Assembly (NCBI RefSeq): GCF_032062135.1
Contig: NC_092869.1
Span: 43,656,293-43,720,292 of the forward strand
DNA length: 64,000 bases
Origin: Pyxicephalus adspersus
Taxonomy: Eukaryota; Chordata; Amphibia; Anura; Pyxicephalidae
Direction: 5' to 3'
A program made the translations under genes and the position numbers. The notes beneath the pieces were generated by a model that was not told where the DNA came from, made no database searches, and saw nothing but the letters and a program-made list of their open reading frames with translations. Position 1 is the first letter of the stretch; every line of letters starts with the position of its first letter. This document shows positions 24,439 to 37,430 of this stretch, in pieces.

Positions 24439-25784
24439 TTTTCCAGAGTTGTATATATGACAATACAGATATCAGGAATGTGGAAACAATTATTTTACAG
24501 GGCCACCATAAGAAGGGACAAGGGATACTTCTGTATCAAAAGAGTCCTGAGGGGCTCAGGAAATTTTCCTATTATGGGGTCTAGAAGTTTGTGGTGATGA
24601 TTCTGATTATTTATTTTATTGCTTATACTACTTTATATGTTTATAATATACATTATATCTTACAGCGTCATCATTATCACCTGCATTTCATTGAAAACAT
24701 GGAAAAGTGAAAATTGCTTCAAGAAACGTGTCGCGTGAAAATATAAAAATAGGATGTATGAGAATTTTATTTTTTTTTCTCCCTGTTTAGTAACCGGATC
24801 CCCATATATATAACTTTATATTTATAAAAGTGAGAAAGATTTCATTTACTGGTGATCAGGTTTGTAACTGAGGAGAATAAAGCTGACTGTCCCTGGTCCC
24901 CTAATTTCATTCATTGGATTTCAGATTTTTCAATCACAGAGGCTCAGCACCATGCATAGGAATTACCACGGCTTCCTGTTTCCTTCCTGTCCAAAGAAGC
25001 CATGTACAGCACCCTGCTGGCCCCTCCCACCAGCATGGCTGCCTGCATTGCTTATTGCAGCAATATACCAATATTTCCATCACTATAAATAAATGTGAAC
25101 TGTAAAAAAAAATCTTTACATTTATCCGGGATAAATATTCCAGAGCCACGGATAGTCAGATGAGCGCATCTGTTTGCCTGCGCAGATTTACAATACAAGG
25201 CCAATAAATCGCCACGGTGAGGGACGGCGCTATTTACCAGCGCAGGGTGTTTGTCATTTTTTTTTACCAGCCTGTTTATTTCTGATGCCATGCCGTGCTG
25301 CTCGATAGCGGTTTATCGGAATATTTTATGTTATTCTCCAAATGAATAAAATGAAACCGTATCTTTTAATGGAAAACTCAATATTTATTACATACAAAGC
25401 CATATTTTGGAAGGGTTGCATAAATATGTTGCTGCTTCCAGTTTTAAAAACATCAAAAGGAAATAGTTATATTAAAGAGAATCCATTGTGTATTTCCAGC
25501 AAGTCATTACTCCGGTAACTTTGTAATCAGGACTTTCATGCTGTCTCATATTTCCATGGTGATATTTTATTTTAAGATGTGGAGGTGCTCCCTCTAGTGA
25601 TGGTGTGTGTGTATTACATGAAGCTGATTATGTTTTTATTGATTAGTATTGATAGAAGATTATTTAGTCATAAAACAATCTCTTTTTCTGTTTTTCCCCT
25701 GCAGTATCCCCTATGTTTTATCAACAAGAACTTTTATGCAATGTTTGGTCTGCAGACTTCTTCAGGAATCTGGACACCTTTTGT
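24439..25784. other. unique DNA between the two 72-bp minisatellite blocks
   Basis: No gene recognised. A strong splice-acceptor look-alike ends at 25704. Confidence 0.45.
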
Positions 25785-26255
25785 TACCCCTCTGGTGATG
25801 GTGACCCCACAATTCTATCTATATAGAGGAATCAGGACCTCCTTCCTCCTGCTGGTGACCCCATCTAGTGATGGTGACCCCACAATTCTATCTATATAGG
25901 GGAATCAGGACCTCCATCCTCCTGCTGGTGACCCCTCTAGTGATGGTGACCCCACAAATCTATCTATATAGAGGAATCAGGACCTCCTTCCTCCTGCTGG
26001 TGACCCCTCTAGTGATGGTGGACCCCTCTAGTGATGGTGACCCCACAATTGTATCTATATAGAGGAATCAGGACCTCCTTCCTCCTGCTGGTGACCCCTC
26101 TAGTCATGATGGCCCCACAATTCTATCTATATAGGAGAATCAGGACCTCCTTCCTCTTACTGGTGACCCCCCCAATTCTTTCTATATAGAGGAATCAGGA
26201 CCCCCTTCCTCCTGCTGGTGACCCCTCCGCTGATGGTGACCCCACAATTCTGTTG
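25785..26255 (+). repeat. 72-bp minisatellite, block 2
   Basis: Same unit as block 1 with more sequence variation, including one short internal duplication (about 26005-26035) and a shortened unit near 26160. The two blocks are about 1.35 kb apart and in the same orientation. Confidence 0.94.
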
Positions 26256-27417
26256 AATTTATGTTATGCCCTGCCATGTGTCGGGTTAAGGCAGGCTGCC
26301 AACCAAAACCAGAAGCAATGTTGGTAACCTAGCGGAGCGCAGTTCCCTATTGGTTCCCATAAGGCTTCTTGGTTCCTCTATGGCTCATCAAGGAATTGCT
26401 GGATGTGAATGATATTTTGGCTCTCGGTGTTGGAGCTGCATCAGAAATTTCCCCCATAACAAGTGTTACCGGCTGCGCCAATTTCAGTTCATTCACTTAC
26501 AGCCTTTAAATAAAACCTGCGCTCCCCCTCCGTCAGCATCACACGGTATAGATTTGAAATATGAAACACGTACGTGGTCCTGAAATGATGGAGAATGTAA
26601 CCACGAGGAGGTTGGGTAACCCGAATCCCAACTATTAGCACCAAACAAGTGGTGGGCTGCTCGTCCTCAATGCCTCCATTCATAGGCTTGCCAAGTAGTC
26701 TCATTCAAGCCGCTGTAATGAGCCCCCACGTCTGTCCCTCCTAATTCACATGGAATATTTTGTCAGCAGAAGTTCTGTTTAAATTTACTCCCCCCCCCAT
26801 GATTCCTTGGAGGGCTGTAACTCAGTGGGATTTTCTGCAGGTTTTATAGACAATACACGCAGCTTACCTGCTCGCTTCCTCCGCTTGTATTTTGGAACTT
26901 TATGACCACCATAAATTGATCTGCCTGGGAATTATTTTATTTCAGCAGGATATTTGGATTTCGGCGCAGGTATTTAATGATTATCCTGCTGCATCAGAGG
27001 CAGAGGAGAGATAAACACAATACACAGAGGTGTTGTCACCTGTGAAATGCATTGAGGACAATGGAGAAGGTGAGATGAAAGCGGAACTAGATTCTGAGAG
27101 TACTCACCTGTCCCCATTCCATTGCAGGTGCCGCCATGTTTTTTCTTTTCTTCTTTGTCACGATTCATGGCCATCTTGATTGGCCAGGCTGGGATAATGT
27201 AACTCCTGCACAGGTGCACATGGGAGCTCGTTCAGTCTTTGCACCCACGGGGGAAGCTGGGATTGTCAGGTAACCTGCCCATGTGCAGCTCAGCAAACTT
27301 TGCAGGTAAGAATTCTTATTGAAGAAGAGGCATCACCTGCGATACAGTCCTGCTTGGCTGTAGGTTTTTTCAAATAGAACTTTAGCTCCACTTGATTCTT
27401 ATTTAATTTAAAATCAT
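26256..27417. other. unique DNA, no feature recognised
   Basis: No gene or repeat recognised. A C-run occurs at about 26791-26798. Confidence 0.45.
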
Positions 27418-27824
27418 TTAAAGTGGCCCTGTCACCAAGCTCAGGTGTTACAAATGCTCCTCTCAGCGTTTTCCTTTCCATAAATTATGTTGAAAGGTAT
27501 TTTACCTTTCTAGAAAATTTGATTATTCCAGTAAATTTCCTATAACAGCCCCACCCTCCTTGCATATCATAGCCATCTATTCTCACCACCCCTTACCTTA
27601 TTACATAAACTTTTATGTAGCTGCGGTGGAACGGGCAAAAATGAAACTATGGGTGTCACTGTGAGCCGGTTGGGGTTGCTGCATTCACATCCAAGATGGC
27701 GGCACTCAGCAGCAGTCCCGGGGCTTGGAGGGTACAGTTACAGGTGAATGCCATGCAGAAAATACAATACATGAACCTATTGGGAGATTGATGTTGAAAT
27801 GAATAGTGACAGGTTCTCTTTGAA
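27418..27824. mobile_element. TTAA-type MITE
   Basis: The left end reads TTAAAGTGGCCCTGTCACCA and the right end, on the minus strand, TTCAAAGAGAACCTGTCACT. They match at 14 of 18 positions from AAAG onward. The TTAA at the left is decayed at the right. No transposase is encoded. A TTAA-targeting superfamily is inferred from the ends. Confidence 0.5.
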
Positions 27825-29204
27825 GGCACAGTGGGTATTCCTAATCCTAAGGCCCGTGGAGTTTTCTGCATCTATATTTTACCTTCAGGCTGGAATTTAA
27901 AGTCGCATTTCAGTACAATGCACATTTTTTGCACAACCTAAATTTCAGGATTGCACATTTCTTATCCTATTAATGGCATAGCTGTCATTCTGATCCCATG
28001 GCTTCGCTGATAAATAAATAACTTCTCTGCATAGTCATTGCAGGCCATTGAGGGGATTAAAGCAGCCGGATCACCATGACGGTCAGACAACCATTATTAA
28101 TCAGAAGGTCAGCCATGTCGTCTCCTCTTTGGCCTTGAATATTTCCCGCGGCTCGCACAATATTTTGTCCTTGAAGATTCGGCGTGAGATTATCCATGGA
28201 AAGTTGGAGAAGGAATATTTGTATAACCCAAAGCGTATTTTATTATCGGACGGCGCGGTGATTGATAGCGTCTCACAGCTCCGGCAGGTGCGGCTTGTCT
28301 TCCAGCGTAATAAAATCTTATTTTTTTTTTGTTCTTTAAATCAGATCCCAGTGAGACTAATTATTTATAATTACGTGAGAATATAGACGGAAGAATCGTC
28401 GGGGAGGTGGTTCTGGGTTTTATTTTTTTACACTTTATCTCCTTTCCATCTAATTCATATGACAATGAGAGCCGCACTTTTCTGAAATATCGCCTCTTCA
28501 GAAAACTTTCCAACCTCCAGCGCACATTTTCCAGCCATTCGATGAAATTTGCTTGTTTAATTGGCGTTTGGCGCTGCCAAATTGTGCCGGATTCAGCTCG
28601 CTAATGATTCACACTTCTGTAAACTGTGTAGCAGATGAGCAAACGGAGCGACCCCGCTGGACGCAGAACGTGGGCAAAGTTTGGACATTTCTGACACATT
28701 TTCTGTAACCTAAAATATTAAAAAAAATGAAAAAAGTGAAAGTGAATTTTTGAGTATTTTTAAGGGTCGCTACACAATCTCTCCATTTCTCTCCAGTCTG
28801 TCCTTGTCCATATAAGTACCCTTTGTTTGAAATCAATTCCTGGAACCAATCACAATCTGTGGTTTCGGTGATCTCATGTCAGTAGGTGGGGATCTCATTG
28901 GTCGGGTTGGATTTTTGCAAAATATATGTCACTTGTGGTTCTTGTGATTCCTGCATTTGCTAAATACCTCTCGGCACCACCTGGGCCTTAGTTAGGGTAA
29001 GCCATAAACTCTGTAACTAGCATGAGAAATAAGTAAAGAAGTTCCTTGTCCCATGGTAATGGAGTGCTGGGCCTCCCCAGTATGAATGACTTTATTTCCA
29101 ATTTCTATATGGACTAATGGGCCCAAATCAATCCTGTGCATATCATCGGATGACACAATCATTGAATCCTGGTGCCTGTGCAGTTCTTTGTTCATAAAGT
29201 TACA
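27825..29204. other. unique DNA with a repeat-free, CpG-retaining part
   Basis: 28045-28620 keeps CpGs (CGGACGGCGCGG near 28250) and contains ATTATTAATCAG and similar homeodomain-like words. Conserved non-coding sequence is a guess that needs cross-species alignment. No exon was found. Confidence 0.3.
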
Positions 29205-29310
29205 ATGTTGCAGTCTAATCACAAAGTGGATAGAATAGATTAAGGAAATGCTTCCTTCTGCCTGCAGCAGGCTGATGATGTCTTCTAGGCCTAGGCAAAG
29301 TCACTGCCTG
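29205..29310 (+). repeat. dispersed repeat (CAGTCTRATCAC...GCAGCAG...GATGA)
   Basis: Shares ACAATGTTGCAGTCTAATCA, AAATGCTTCCTTCTGCCTGC and AGCAGGCTGATGATGTC with copies at 44790-44905, 56530-56620 and, inverted, 63575-63660. The class is unknown. Confidence 0.6.
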
Positions 29311-30260
29311 AAGCTTAGGGATGGAATATTATGAACAAAAGTTAATAAAAAAATGAACAGCTTCTGTATATTGTCAGGAATGTTGTAAAGTTAGCGTTTT
29401 ACACTCCAACAATTACAGACATTGTAAAACTTTTGCAACAACATTAATAATTTTTATTGATTTCATAAAATTTCTTTTATTAGCCTTTAAAGTTGAATAA
29501 TCATTTGATTCTTTTTTTTCTTTCTGTGCCAACAAACTGAGTGAATAACACATTGTCTTTGCTGGGACTTGTAGTTCTTTTTCCACTCTAGGTCTGCAGG
29601 TTGTCCACTTTACATTTAACCAATCGCAGATTGAGGCCAAGAATGAGAAACCATGGCGGTATAATATTAATGATCTGTAAAAAGTGACGCGGCAGCCGCA
29701 GCCACGTTCCATTGCAGCGCGGGAAATCCCACGGCCCTGCCTTGCTTTTGTTATTTTTGGTGCTGATACAAAAAGGATATAAACTCATTAACCATAATAA
29801 TAAGAATAAAAAAGAGGTTAATCCCAACTTTCTCCAAATACACTGAAAATGTCTCCTCTAAAAAGCACCTCCTGTTATGCCGAGCGCTCGGTGGCTCCCC
29901 GCCGTCTTCCGAAACGCTTTTACAGCACAATTAAACTGGAAGGTATTTGTTTAAGATTTCTTTTTCCAATTTCGATGGCCAAGTCGCACACCCCATAAAT
30001 AGCCACCAGTGTAATCTAAAAGCAATTTTGAATCCATTCTCGTTACCGTTTCCAGCCGCCCCGTATATGATTGGAAAACCTGAATTCTAGAAATATTGAT
30101 AAAGTGTTGGGGAAAACTGCAGCAAAACCGCGCCGAAGGTCCCTGGGATAAGTCAGCCTTAGAATTCTGAAATGCTGCTTTTTGTAGCAAATGAAATGGG
30201 CCGATCATCATCATAATATGCCATGGAATATTAATATTTAGGACAAATGGCACCTTATGT
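29311..30260. other. unique DNA, no feature recognised
   Basis: A ZNF143-like motif on the minus strand at 29561-29576 (AACTACAAGTCCCAGC) is the only short signal noted. Confidence 0.45.
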
Positions 30261-30261
30261 G

Positions 30262-30925
30262 TTCCCTGTACAGCACTGCGGTATATGTCAGAGCTATATA
30301 AATGTATAATAATAATGTGTGACTGTGGGGGGGCATTAGAGTGTCAGCTCCTCTGTACAGAGACTTATGGGACTGGCTCAGTGTTCTCTGTACTTCACTG
30401 TAGTATATGTCAGAGCTATATAAATATATAATAGTGTGTGACTGTGGGGGGACATTAGAGTGTCAGCTCCTCTGTACAGAGACTGATGGGACTGGCTCAG
30501 TGTTCTNNNNNNNNNNNNNNTATATGTCAGAGCTATATAAATGTATAATAATAGTGTGTGACTGTGGGGGGACATTAGAGTGTCAGCTCTTCTGTACAGA
30601 GACTGATGGGACTGGCTCAATGTTCTCTGTACAGCACTATGGTATATGTCAGAGCTATATAAATGTTTAATAATGATGTGTGACTCTGGGGGGACATTAG
30701 AATGTCAGCTCCTCTGTACAGAGACTGATAGGACTGGCTCAGTGTTCTTTGTAAAGCACTGCGGTATATGTCAGAGCTATAACAATGTATAGTGTGACTG
30801 TGTAGGGATTCTGACTGTGACTGTGGGGGGACAGATACTGGGGCAAACTATACAACACCACTGTATATTTCAGAGCTATAGCAGAATGTGTGACTGTGGG
30901 GGGACATTAGAGTGTCAGCACGATG
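30262..30925 (+). repeat. 122-bp satellite array D, with gap
   Basis: About five forward monomers with period near 122 bp. The right end degenerates: partial units carry an unusual junction (GATACTGGGGCAAACTATAC at 30834-30853) also found at the edge of array E. A 14-N gap lies at 30507-30520, where a consensus monomer would have about 16 bases. Confidence 0.94.
30507..30520. other. assembly gap (14 N)
   Basis: A short N run inside one satellite monomer. Confidence 0.99.
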
Positions 30926-31324
30926 ACATGTTGTCTTCCTGTAACGAGCCCATAGCAGGAATCAGCACAGGAGTCTTTATTGGGGCCCCAGGTGGTATTG
31001 CAGAAGGGGCCCCTTGATGCACCTGGATAGGAGTGACCTTGGTCTGTCAGTTTTGATCCAGAGCTCAGCATTGGCACCAGGCAGAGGAGCGCAGTACACA
31101 GCTGAGGCAGCAATCAGAAACCAGCAGGCGATGCCCCGGCAGGCACAGGTGTGCCATGTCATACTGATCCTGCGCTCCATCCGAGGACTCTCAGCGTGAG
31201 CGCACACCGCCAAGAGATGCAGGAAATGGCCAATATACCAAGAGAAGCCCTGGGTGAGTCAGGAGATCTCACAGCTGGAGAAGCACAAACCAGAAATCTA
31301 AATTATATTAGATGTTGGTGAAGA
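30926..31324. other. unique DNA, no feature recognised
   Basis: No gene or repeat recognised. Confidence 0.45.
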
Positions 31325-32390
31325 GTTATAACCTATTGTGTGCCACGCTGGGNNNNNNNNNNNNNNNNNNNNNNNNNNNNNNNNNNNNNNNNNNNNNNNN
31401 NNNNNNNNNNNNNNNNNNNNNNNNNNNNNNNNNNNNNNNNNNNNNNNNNNNNNNNNNNNNNNNNNNNNNNNNNNNNNNNNNNNNNNNNNNNNNNNNNNNN
31501 NNNNNNNNNNNNNNNNNNNNNNNNNNNNNNNNNNNNNNNNNNNNNNNNNNNNNNNNNNNNNNNNNNNNNNNNNNNNNNNNNNNNNNNNNNNNNNNNNNNN
31601 NNNNNNNNNNNNNNNNNNNNNNNNNNNNNNNNNNNNNNNNNNNNNNNNNNNNNNNNNNNNNNNNNNNNNNNNNNNNNNNNNNNNNNNNNNNNNGGGTTAA
31701 TTTACTAAAAGCTTCTCATTTACCAAGGTTAAATATTATCTTGCATAGGATAATTGACTTAGCACAGTATATGACATGAAGTTCTGCTGACTTTAACTAT
31801 TTAATCATAAAAGAAAGAAAAACAAATATTTTGTTTAGCTTGCACATATTTGGGTATTCATTGCAAAATGAGCAATCACCACATTCACTAAGGTAAGTGA
31901 ATCATCCCATGCAAGGTGTTACTTCACCTTGATAAGTAAATTCCTTTAGTACAACAAGTGTGTGCCATGCTGACCAATCAACTCACTGAATCTCTTGCAG
32001 GTTGCATTAACCTGTTGTGTACCATGCTAGCCGCAATACCCATTGTGTGACACACAGGTTGCATTAAAACATGGTGTAAAAATGCTTCCTGAGTTAACCC
32101 ATTATGTGCCACACTGACTTCTTTAATCTACTATGTGGTAGGCTGGCTGTATTAATCCATTATGAGCTAGGCAGACTGCACCAATTCATTGTGTGCCAGT
32201 CATGCTGGCTACACTAACCCCCTTGTGCCTTACTGGCAGCATTATCGCACTATGTACCATGCTGCTTGTACTGACCTACAGTGTGCCAAGCTGGCTGTAT
32301 TAACTCCCTGTGTGTCAGAATCAACCCACTGCATGCCATGCTGGCTGCATTACCCACTGCATACCATACAATATGTCACTCTGGTTGCTC
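31325..32390 (+). repeat. degenerate ~30-bp minisatellite around a gap
   Basis: The unit is roughly ATTAACCCATTGTGTGCCAT then GCTGGCTGC. It is clear at 31325-31352 (before the gap) and 31975-32390. The 31700-31960 stretch is mostly not recognisable as repeat. Confidence 0.75.
31353..31693. other. assembly gap (341 N)
   Basis: A run of N within the ~30-bp minisatellite. Confidence 0.99.
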
Positions 32391-33485
32391 TTCCTTCATT
32401 CTTTGCAATAAATAATTAGAATCCCCTGAATATAATATATGCCAGGAGTGCAGAGCTCGTACTACTGTAGATATGTATAAGTCTCTCTCTGACTTTCTCT
32501 CCTTCTCTCTCATTCATCCCTCCACATCTGTCTTTTCCTGGCTGCGCTTATGTGCAAGTCAGCAAATACATTCACAATGCTGGGATTGTTATAGAAATTG
32601 TAGACTAGCTGCAAAGTCCTGGATACAAATTACAAATGATCCGAGCTTCTTCGAGCATTCGTCTTACATGTAGTAAGGGATTTATTACAATTGACCTGGT
32701 CTGTGCTGGCCCAGCAACCCATGTGAAGGAAATAAAACAAAATGTGAATTTGTGAACTCATGCAAAGTAGCCTAAACTGAACCCCCTTTCACTTTTAGAG
32801 ATAATTTTTGTGTGATTTGAATATTTCATAGCATTCCAGATACAAGGAAGAAAGAAAGAGAGGTGCAGAACAATCCCACCAAACAGCTGATCCCCCAACA
32901 TTATGAATTATTGATGTCTTTCCAGTCAAACCCAAGAACCTGAGATTTGACTGCTTAACAAGGGTCACCGGAGCCGACAAATTGTTCTGACGCTTTATGG
33001 AATTCTACAAGGACCCGCATGTTGCCAGAGGCCTCCATGACACTTCAAGGGGGTCGCCCTTGTCTTGCCAGCTGTCAGCATTTGGATGGCGTGGCTCTGC
33101 TGGTCTATGAAATGATGATTTGCAGATGTCCTTGGTGCCCAGGGCCAGAAATCAGCAGAAGACTTCCTGAGCACCTTCTGTTCCTATCCAAGAGGAAGGG
33201 CTGTGTAATTCAGAAGCTGAGATGTAATTATGAATTACAGCACTTGACAACCGAAGGCCTCAACCCGCTGTCGGCACTTGAGCAGATCACACGGGTCCGG
33301 TGAACAATGCATTCTAAAAGGATGTGAAATGAAAGCGTTGGCCCTTTGCCCCTCCATGGCGGTAAATCCAGGACTTTGCCGCTTTCATATTCTTGTATTC
33401 ACAGTCATTAGCGCAGTCATTAGTCGCTTCTGAGGATCTCACTGATTTGATGTCTTTCACCTGCCCTGTAATTCTTCTTCTTTAG
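32391..33485. other. unique DNA upstream of a candidate exon
   Basis: No repeat recognised. 33330-33485 leads into the exon-like segment with a possible branch-point sequence (CACTGATTTGATG, about 33439-33451). Confidence 0.45.
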
Positions 33486-33559
33486 GTATTGAAATCATTG
33501 GCAAGACCATTCGAGAAAAACTGCAAATATTGTCTCTTGCTTTTAAGTCCCTGATAGAT
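33486..33559 (+). CDS. candidate internal exon, product unknown
   Basis: The segment sits between a good acceptor (TAATTCTTCTTCTTTAG ending at 33485, with a possible branch point about 35-45 bases upstream) and a consensus donor (GTGAGT at 33560-33565). It is 74 bp: two bases of a split codon then 24 open codons from 33488, beginning I-E-I-I-G-K and ending F-K-S-L-I-D. The peptide has alternating charged and hydrophobic residues as in a helix but matches no family I recognise. No neighbouring exons were identified, and random sequence of this length produces such a pairing fairly often, so this may be chance. If real, the window would lie in introns of a + strand gene. Confidence 0.22.
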
Positions 33560-33565
33560 GTGAGT

Positions 33566-34599
33566 TCATAAAAAGATTTTTGTTGGGTGGAAGATAAAAG
33601 GAAATCTTTTTTTTTTGTTCTGTAGAATTTTGTTCCATATAAGTTTCTTCTAATGATTATTTAAAGCACTAAAAAAGAAAATCGCCTTGTACAATATGAC
33701 CGCCATTCCCAATATTAAATCACCTGCTCTCAGTAAATGTGACCTGAAAAGAACGTTAGAATCATACTTACCTTGTCTTCTGTATTGCTGGGTGTAACAT
33801 CACCGCCCTTCCCATAAGATTCCTATGAATGTAGACAAGGTAAAGAAGACAATTCATATGCTGTGCACCGTCTGGGGAGATTTCTTCTGCTTTGCCGGGA
33901 TTCTCCCACGAGCACAATGGCGTCATCCTTGCCTAGGTACCCTAGGTGGAAGATGGGGGTAAGGTAAGTATAAAGCTTTTTTTCTTTCATGTGCATGTAC
34001 TAAAAGTAGGTGACTGGAGAAGAAAGAGGGTAATTGGATGAGAGATATACCTTCCAAACTTACTATTACTCCTAACCCAGACTATATCTAGTTTTCTACC
34101 TTGGAGTCTAAATCCCCTGTAAGGGGGTACAGCTTGTGTGACAACACAGGAGCCCAGCTGGAAAACAGCCACAGAGTGTTGTCACCTAATAACAGCATGT
34201 GCCTGCATAAAGCCCCATATTTACAAGGGTTTAGTCCATTGAAAACTGGGTATTAAAACTTTAAAGAAGAGACATCAGAGACTGTTGATCCAGGGAACAT
34301 CTGATTGCTTCACGGGATCAGGAAGGAATTGTTTTCCCCTGTTGGAATGAAATAAATCATGTTTATAAGGGTTTTTTTTGTGCAAATATGTGTTAGGAGA
34401 TGCTCTGCTACCACAATATCACACCCTGTTCATTCTGCCTGGCCGTGCCGCTTGCAGCAGGAAGGAGAACAAGGAAATAACGGCATCCCCAGCTTCCCAT
34501 TAGCAGAGCAGACTTTCTCGGCATCCCCAGCACCTCTGAGGCTGTGCACAGCTAAAGGGAATTTTTGGAACACATTAGTCTCTGACTCCATTCTGCCCT
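33566..34599. other. unique DNA, no feature recognised
   Basis: No gene or repeat recognised. Confidence 0.45.
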
Positions 34600-35090
34600 G
34601 ACATTGACTACTGGGGCTTTAAAGGCTTTCTGCTCAAAGCCACAAGTTGCATGTTGTCGAGTTAAGCTGGGCTGACCTGCTGCTGGTTTGTTCATTCGTT
34701 GGATTTACTGTTGCTGACTTTGCCTGTTTCATGACCATGAGATCCTGCCTGGACTGACCTTTCCCTGTGATCCCAACTGTGCTTTTGTGTTTTTCATTGA
34801 ATACCTCGTCTGGTGGACTTATTATCTGTGTATGACTCTGTATTCCGGACTTGTCGCTGCTGGAATCCTGGTACTGCATAATCTGTGGGCTCCTGGTGCT
34901 CTATTAGTTCATCCCCATATGCCATCCCCTGTACAGAGAAGTCCTGGGGGCAGCCATGTGCTGGGATGGCACAACTCACCTCCCGAGGCTGAGCATGGCT
35001 TACTATAGGCGAAGACTGTGGCGTTGGATTGGAGGACTGGCGTCTGGCGAGCACTGGTTCTGGACCAGGGCTTCACAATATGGTTTATCT
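34600..35090 (+). repeat. possible retroelement-derived fragment
   Basis: The sequence (GACTTGTCGCTGCTGGAATC, ATGACCATGAGATCCTGCCT, and a tail of CTGGC/GGCTT words) resembles, from memory, repeated non-coding parts of amphibian LTR retroelements. No LTR pair, primer-binding site or coding domain is visible, so the class is uncertain. Confidence 0.22.
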
Positions 35091-35929
35091 GTGACTAGCT
35101 GGTTAGTATGTTTATTTCTCTAGTGGGTAAATTTGATATCTTTTTCAATCTAACTAACTATGTAACTGCAGATGCAGAAATATTGATTTGGATATCATAA
35201 TATGAATATATGGTTAAAAAAACTCTTTAATAATTGGGTTTGCATAAACAGCTTTTGTTGGGCATGTCTGGTCTCTTACTGGCAATTTTCTTGCGGCACA
35301 TGGAGGCGAAGTAATTCTTACCGAAAAGTTTAATATTACTCAGTGAACTCCAAATCTTCCTTTCCTGTTATTGGTTTCAAGTTGTCCTTTGTCACCCCCC
35401 TCCAAGCTGACGGTGCATTTGATCTTTCATCTGCTCGATGTGAGGGGAGAAGCCACCAGATGTTGGCTGTGATTTGTGAAATGGAGACAGGCTCGGGTAC
35501 GAGTGTGCGCCATCTGTTTATCCGGCTACCAGCACACCAGCCTGGCACCATAACAGATGAGCCCTGAAAATACTTCATCTGTTGGCGTCTTTCATTCCGT
35601 CCGCTCTGCTTCATTCGATTCCATGACATGGCCATTATACAACGCTGTGACGCTCTCCTTATAAGACCCTTTCCTGGTGATAACGGGAATCAGGATATTT
35701 TGTGATCATGCACAATGGGGACATCATATCAAAATATTACCAAGAGAGGCCGCCAAGGATAACAAAAGAAGATGCATTAATAACAAAGTTTAACATTAGA
35801 TGTTAAAAAAGTAAATATCAGACCAGATATATACAAAATATTATTAATCTAAGGGATAAGTAACTATTTATTATCTACATAGCAAATTTTTTTTTAAGAT
35901 TTTGCCTGTGACTCTCCTGAAATCTGCTG
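35091..35929. other. unique DNA, no feature recognised
   Basis: No gene or repeat recognised. Confidence 0.45.
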
Positions 35930-36042
35930 ATTGCTAGCAAATGTTTCACAATCTGGACCAGATCCATTCCAGGTGTGCTGGATCACCTTCACTGATGAAA
36001 GTGTATCCTCTCCATGGCGAGCTTTAATAAATCATGCCCAAA
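35930..36042 (-). mobile_element. palindromic MITE, one half
   Basis: Contains CACTGATGAAAGTGTATCCT and GAGCTTTAATAAATCATGCC, the right half of the family seen whole at 40843-41071 and 49139-49333. The left arm is missing or unrecognisable. Confidence 0.7.
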
Positions 36043-37129
36043 AAGCCAAAACATTGAAATATTTAAAATTGTAATGTGGAACCCTGAAACCTCAACCTAT
36101 TATCTGCAGACACTCCTGTTTTGTACCCTCATATCTATATATCAGGTGAGTTCCTGTGCCTAGGCACTAATGTTCCTTGTCATCATATCTGTATATCTCC
36201 AGTATCATCTCAGGCTCTGCTGCCTTCGTAGTGAGATTTGGTGCTGTCACTATGGTGCTGCTCTTTGTTCTCCTTGCTGGAGAGGAAGCTGTACCTGGAG
36301 ACCTGCAATGAAAGGATTTACATGTATCAACATTATCCATTCCATGTATCTGTGCTTCCTTTACATCTTGTACCATTTCTTGATCAATACCAGTAATTAG
36401 ACCACAAATCATAAAGGAGCTATAACGTTATAAAATAAAGCCCTGCTCCAATAACAAGATGGTTGCTTCCATGCAGAGACACTGCACAAGAAGTTTCCTT
36501 TTTTCAGCCATTATCACTCCCTGTGCAATATCCTAGGAGATTTGGACTGAGATTTACTCAAAGACATTAATGCAAAGCCTGGCCACTTCCACATTAGCAG
36601 TGACACAGTGCAGAACAAGGCATTGAAGTTAGTAATGGGGAAAATATCATCACTTGTCTTTTTTGAACTCAGTACAGGTCCTCTTTATCTCTTATCCCAC
36701 CCAACACCCCCATGTCTTATTACCAGTATATGATCCTCATTCAAGGATAGGTTCTGTATAACTGATATGTACCCAGTCTATCTTAATGAGGAATTATTTG
36801 TAAAAGTATAACTGGACAGATAACATTGTCTTACCTATTGATATCCCTTATGGATGTGGATAAATGGAGCTTTATATGGAGTGTATACATAATAAATTAA
36901 CACTTGTAACTTTAAAGATGTCCTGCTGCTGGTTTATCTTCACTGAGCTGCTTATTTATCTCTTTCCTTCATCCCAGATATTGGATAATTTCAATTGTCA
37001 TTCTCCACATGTAATAATAATCATCAATATCAGGGTTCACTTCTAAAACCCTTTCCTAATCCTGACGTTACATCTTTTTCACTAAGCCCTCTTAAACATC
37101 TTTGGAACATTTATTACTACATGTCTCAT
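36043..37129. other. unique DNA, no feature recognised
   Basis: No gene or repeat recognised. Confidence 0.4.
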
Positions 37130-37170
37130 CCTCCTCTGAAGAAGCCAAGTGGCGAAACGCGTCAGAGACC
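37130..37170 (+). repeat. GAAACGCGT-motif repeat, best-preserved copy
   Basis: Reads CTCTGAAGAAGCCAAGTGGC then GAAACGCGTCAGAG. The CpGs are intact here but decayed in the copies at 13150, 38822 and 48617. Confidence 0.6.
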
Positions 37171-37430
37171 CATTTCCTATGTTCCCTAATGGACAACATC
37201 TCTCCTAAATAGGAGAAAATATGCTACAACTATATCAATCTGTATGTAAGTGGAACTTTGAATAGCGCTTGCTAGATATTTTCTTACAAAACTTGCTTTT
37301 GATGCCAAAAACAATCTCTTTTTTAAATCTGGAACCCTATAATAATAGGAGTCCAAGTATATATTTTTTTTATTTAGCATAAGTTGTGATCTAAATTTAC
37401 CTCCAAACCTTCTTCTTTCTTTATTGTTAT

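Noticed and set aside
25705..25800. Exon after a strong acceptor (ends 25704)
   Set aside because: No good donor, and the frame simply continues into the minisatellite. Kept only as a remark.
30407..30670. Repeating peptide frame C-D-C-G-G-T-L-E-C-Q-L
   Set aside because: It is the translation of satellite monomers, and recurs at each array.
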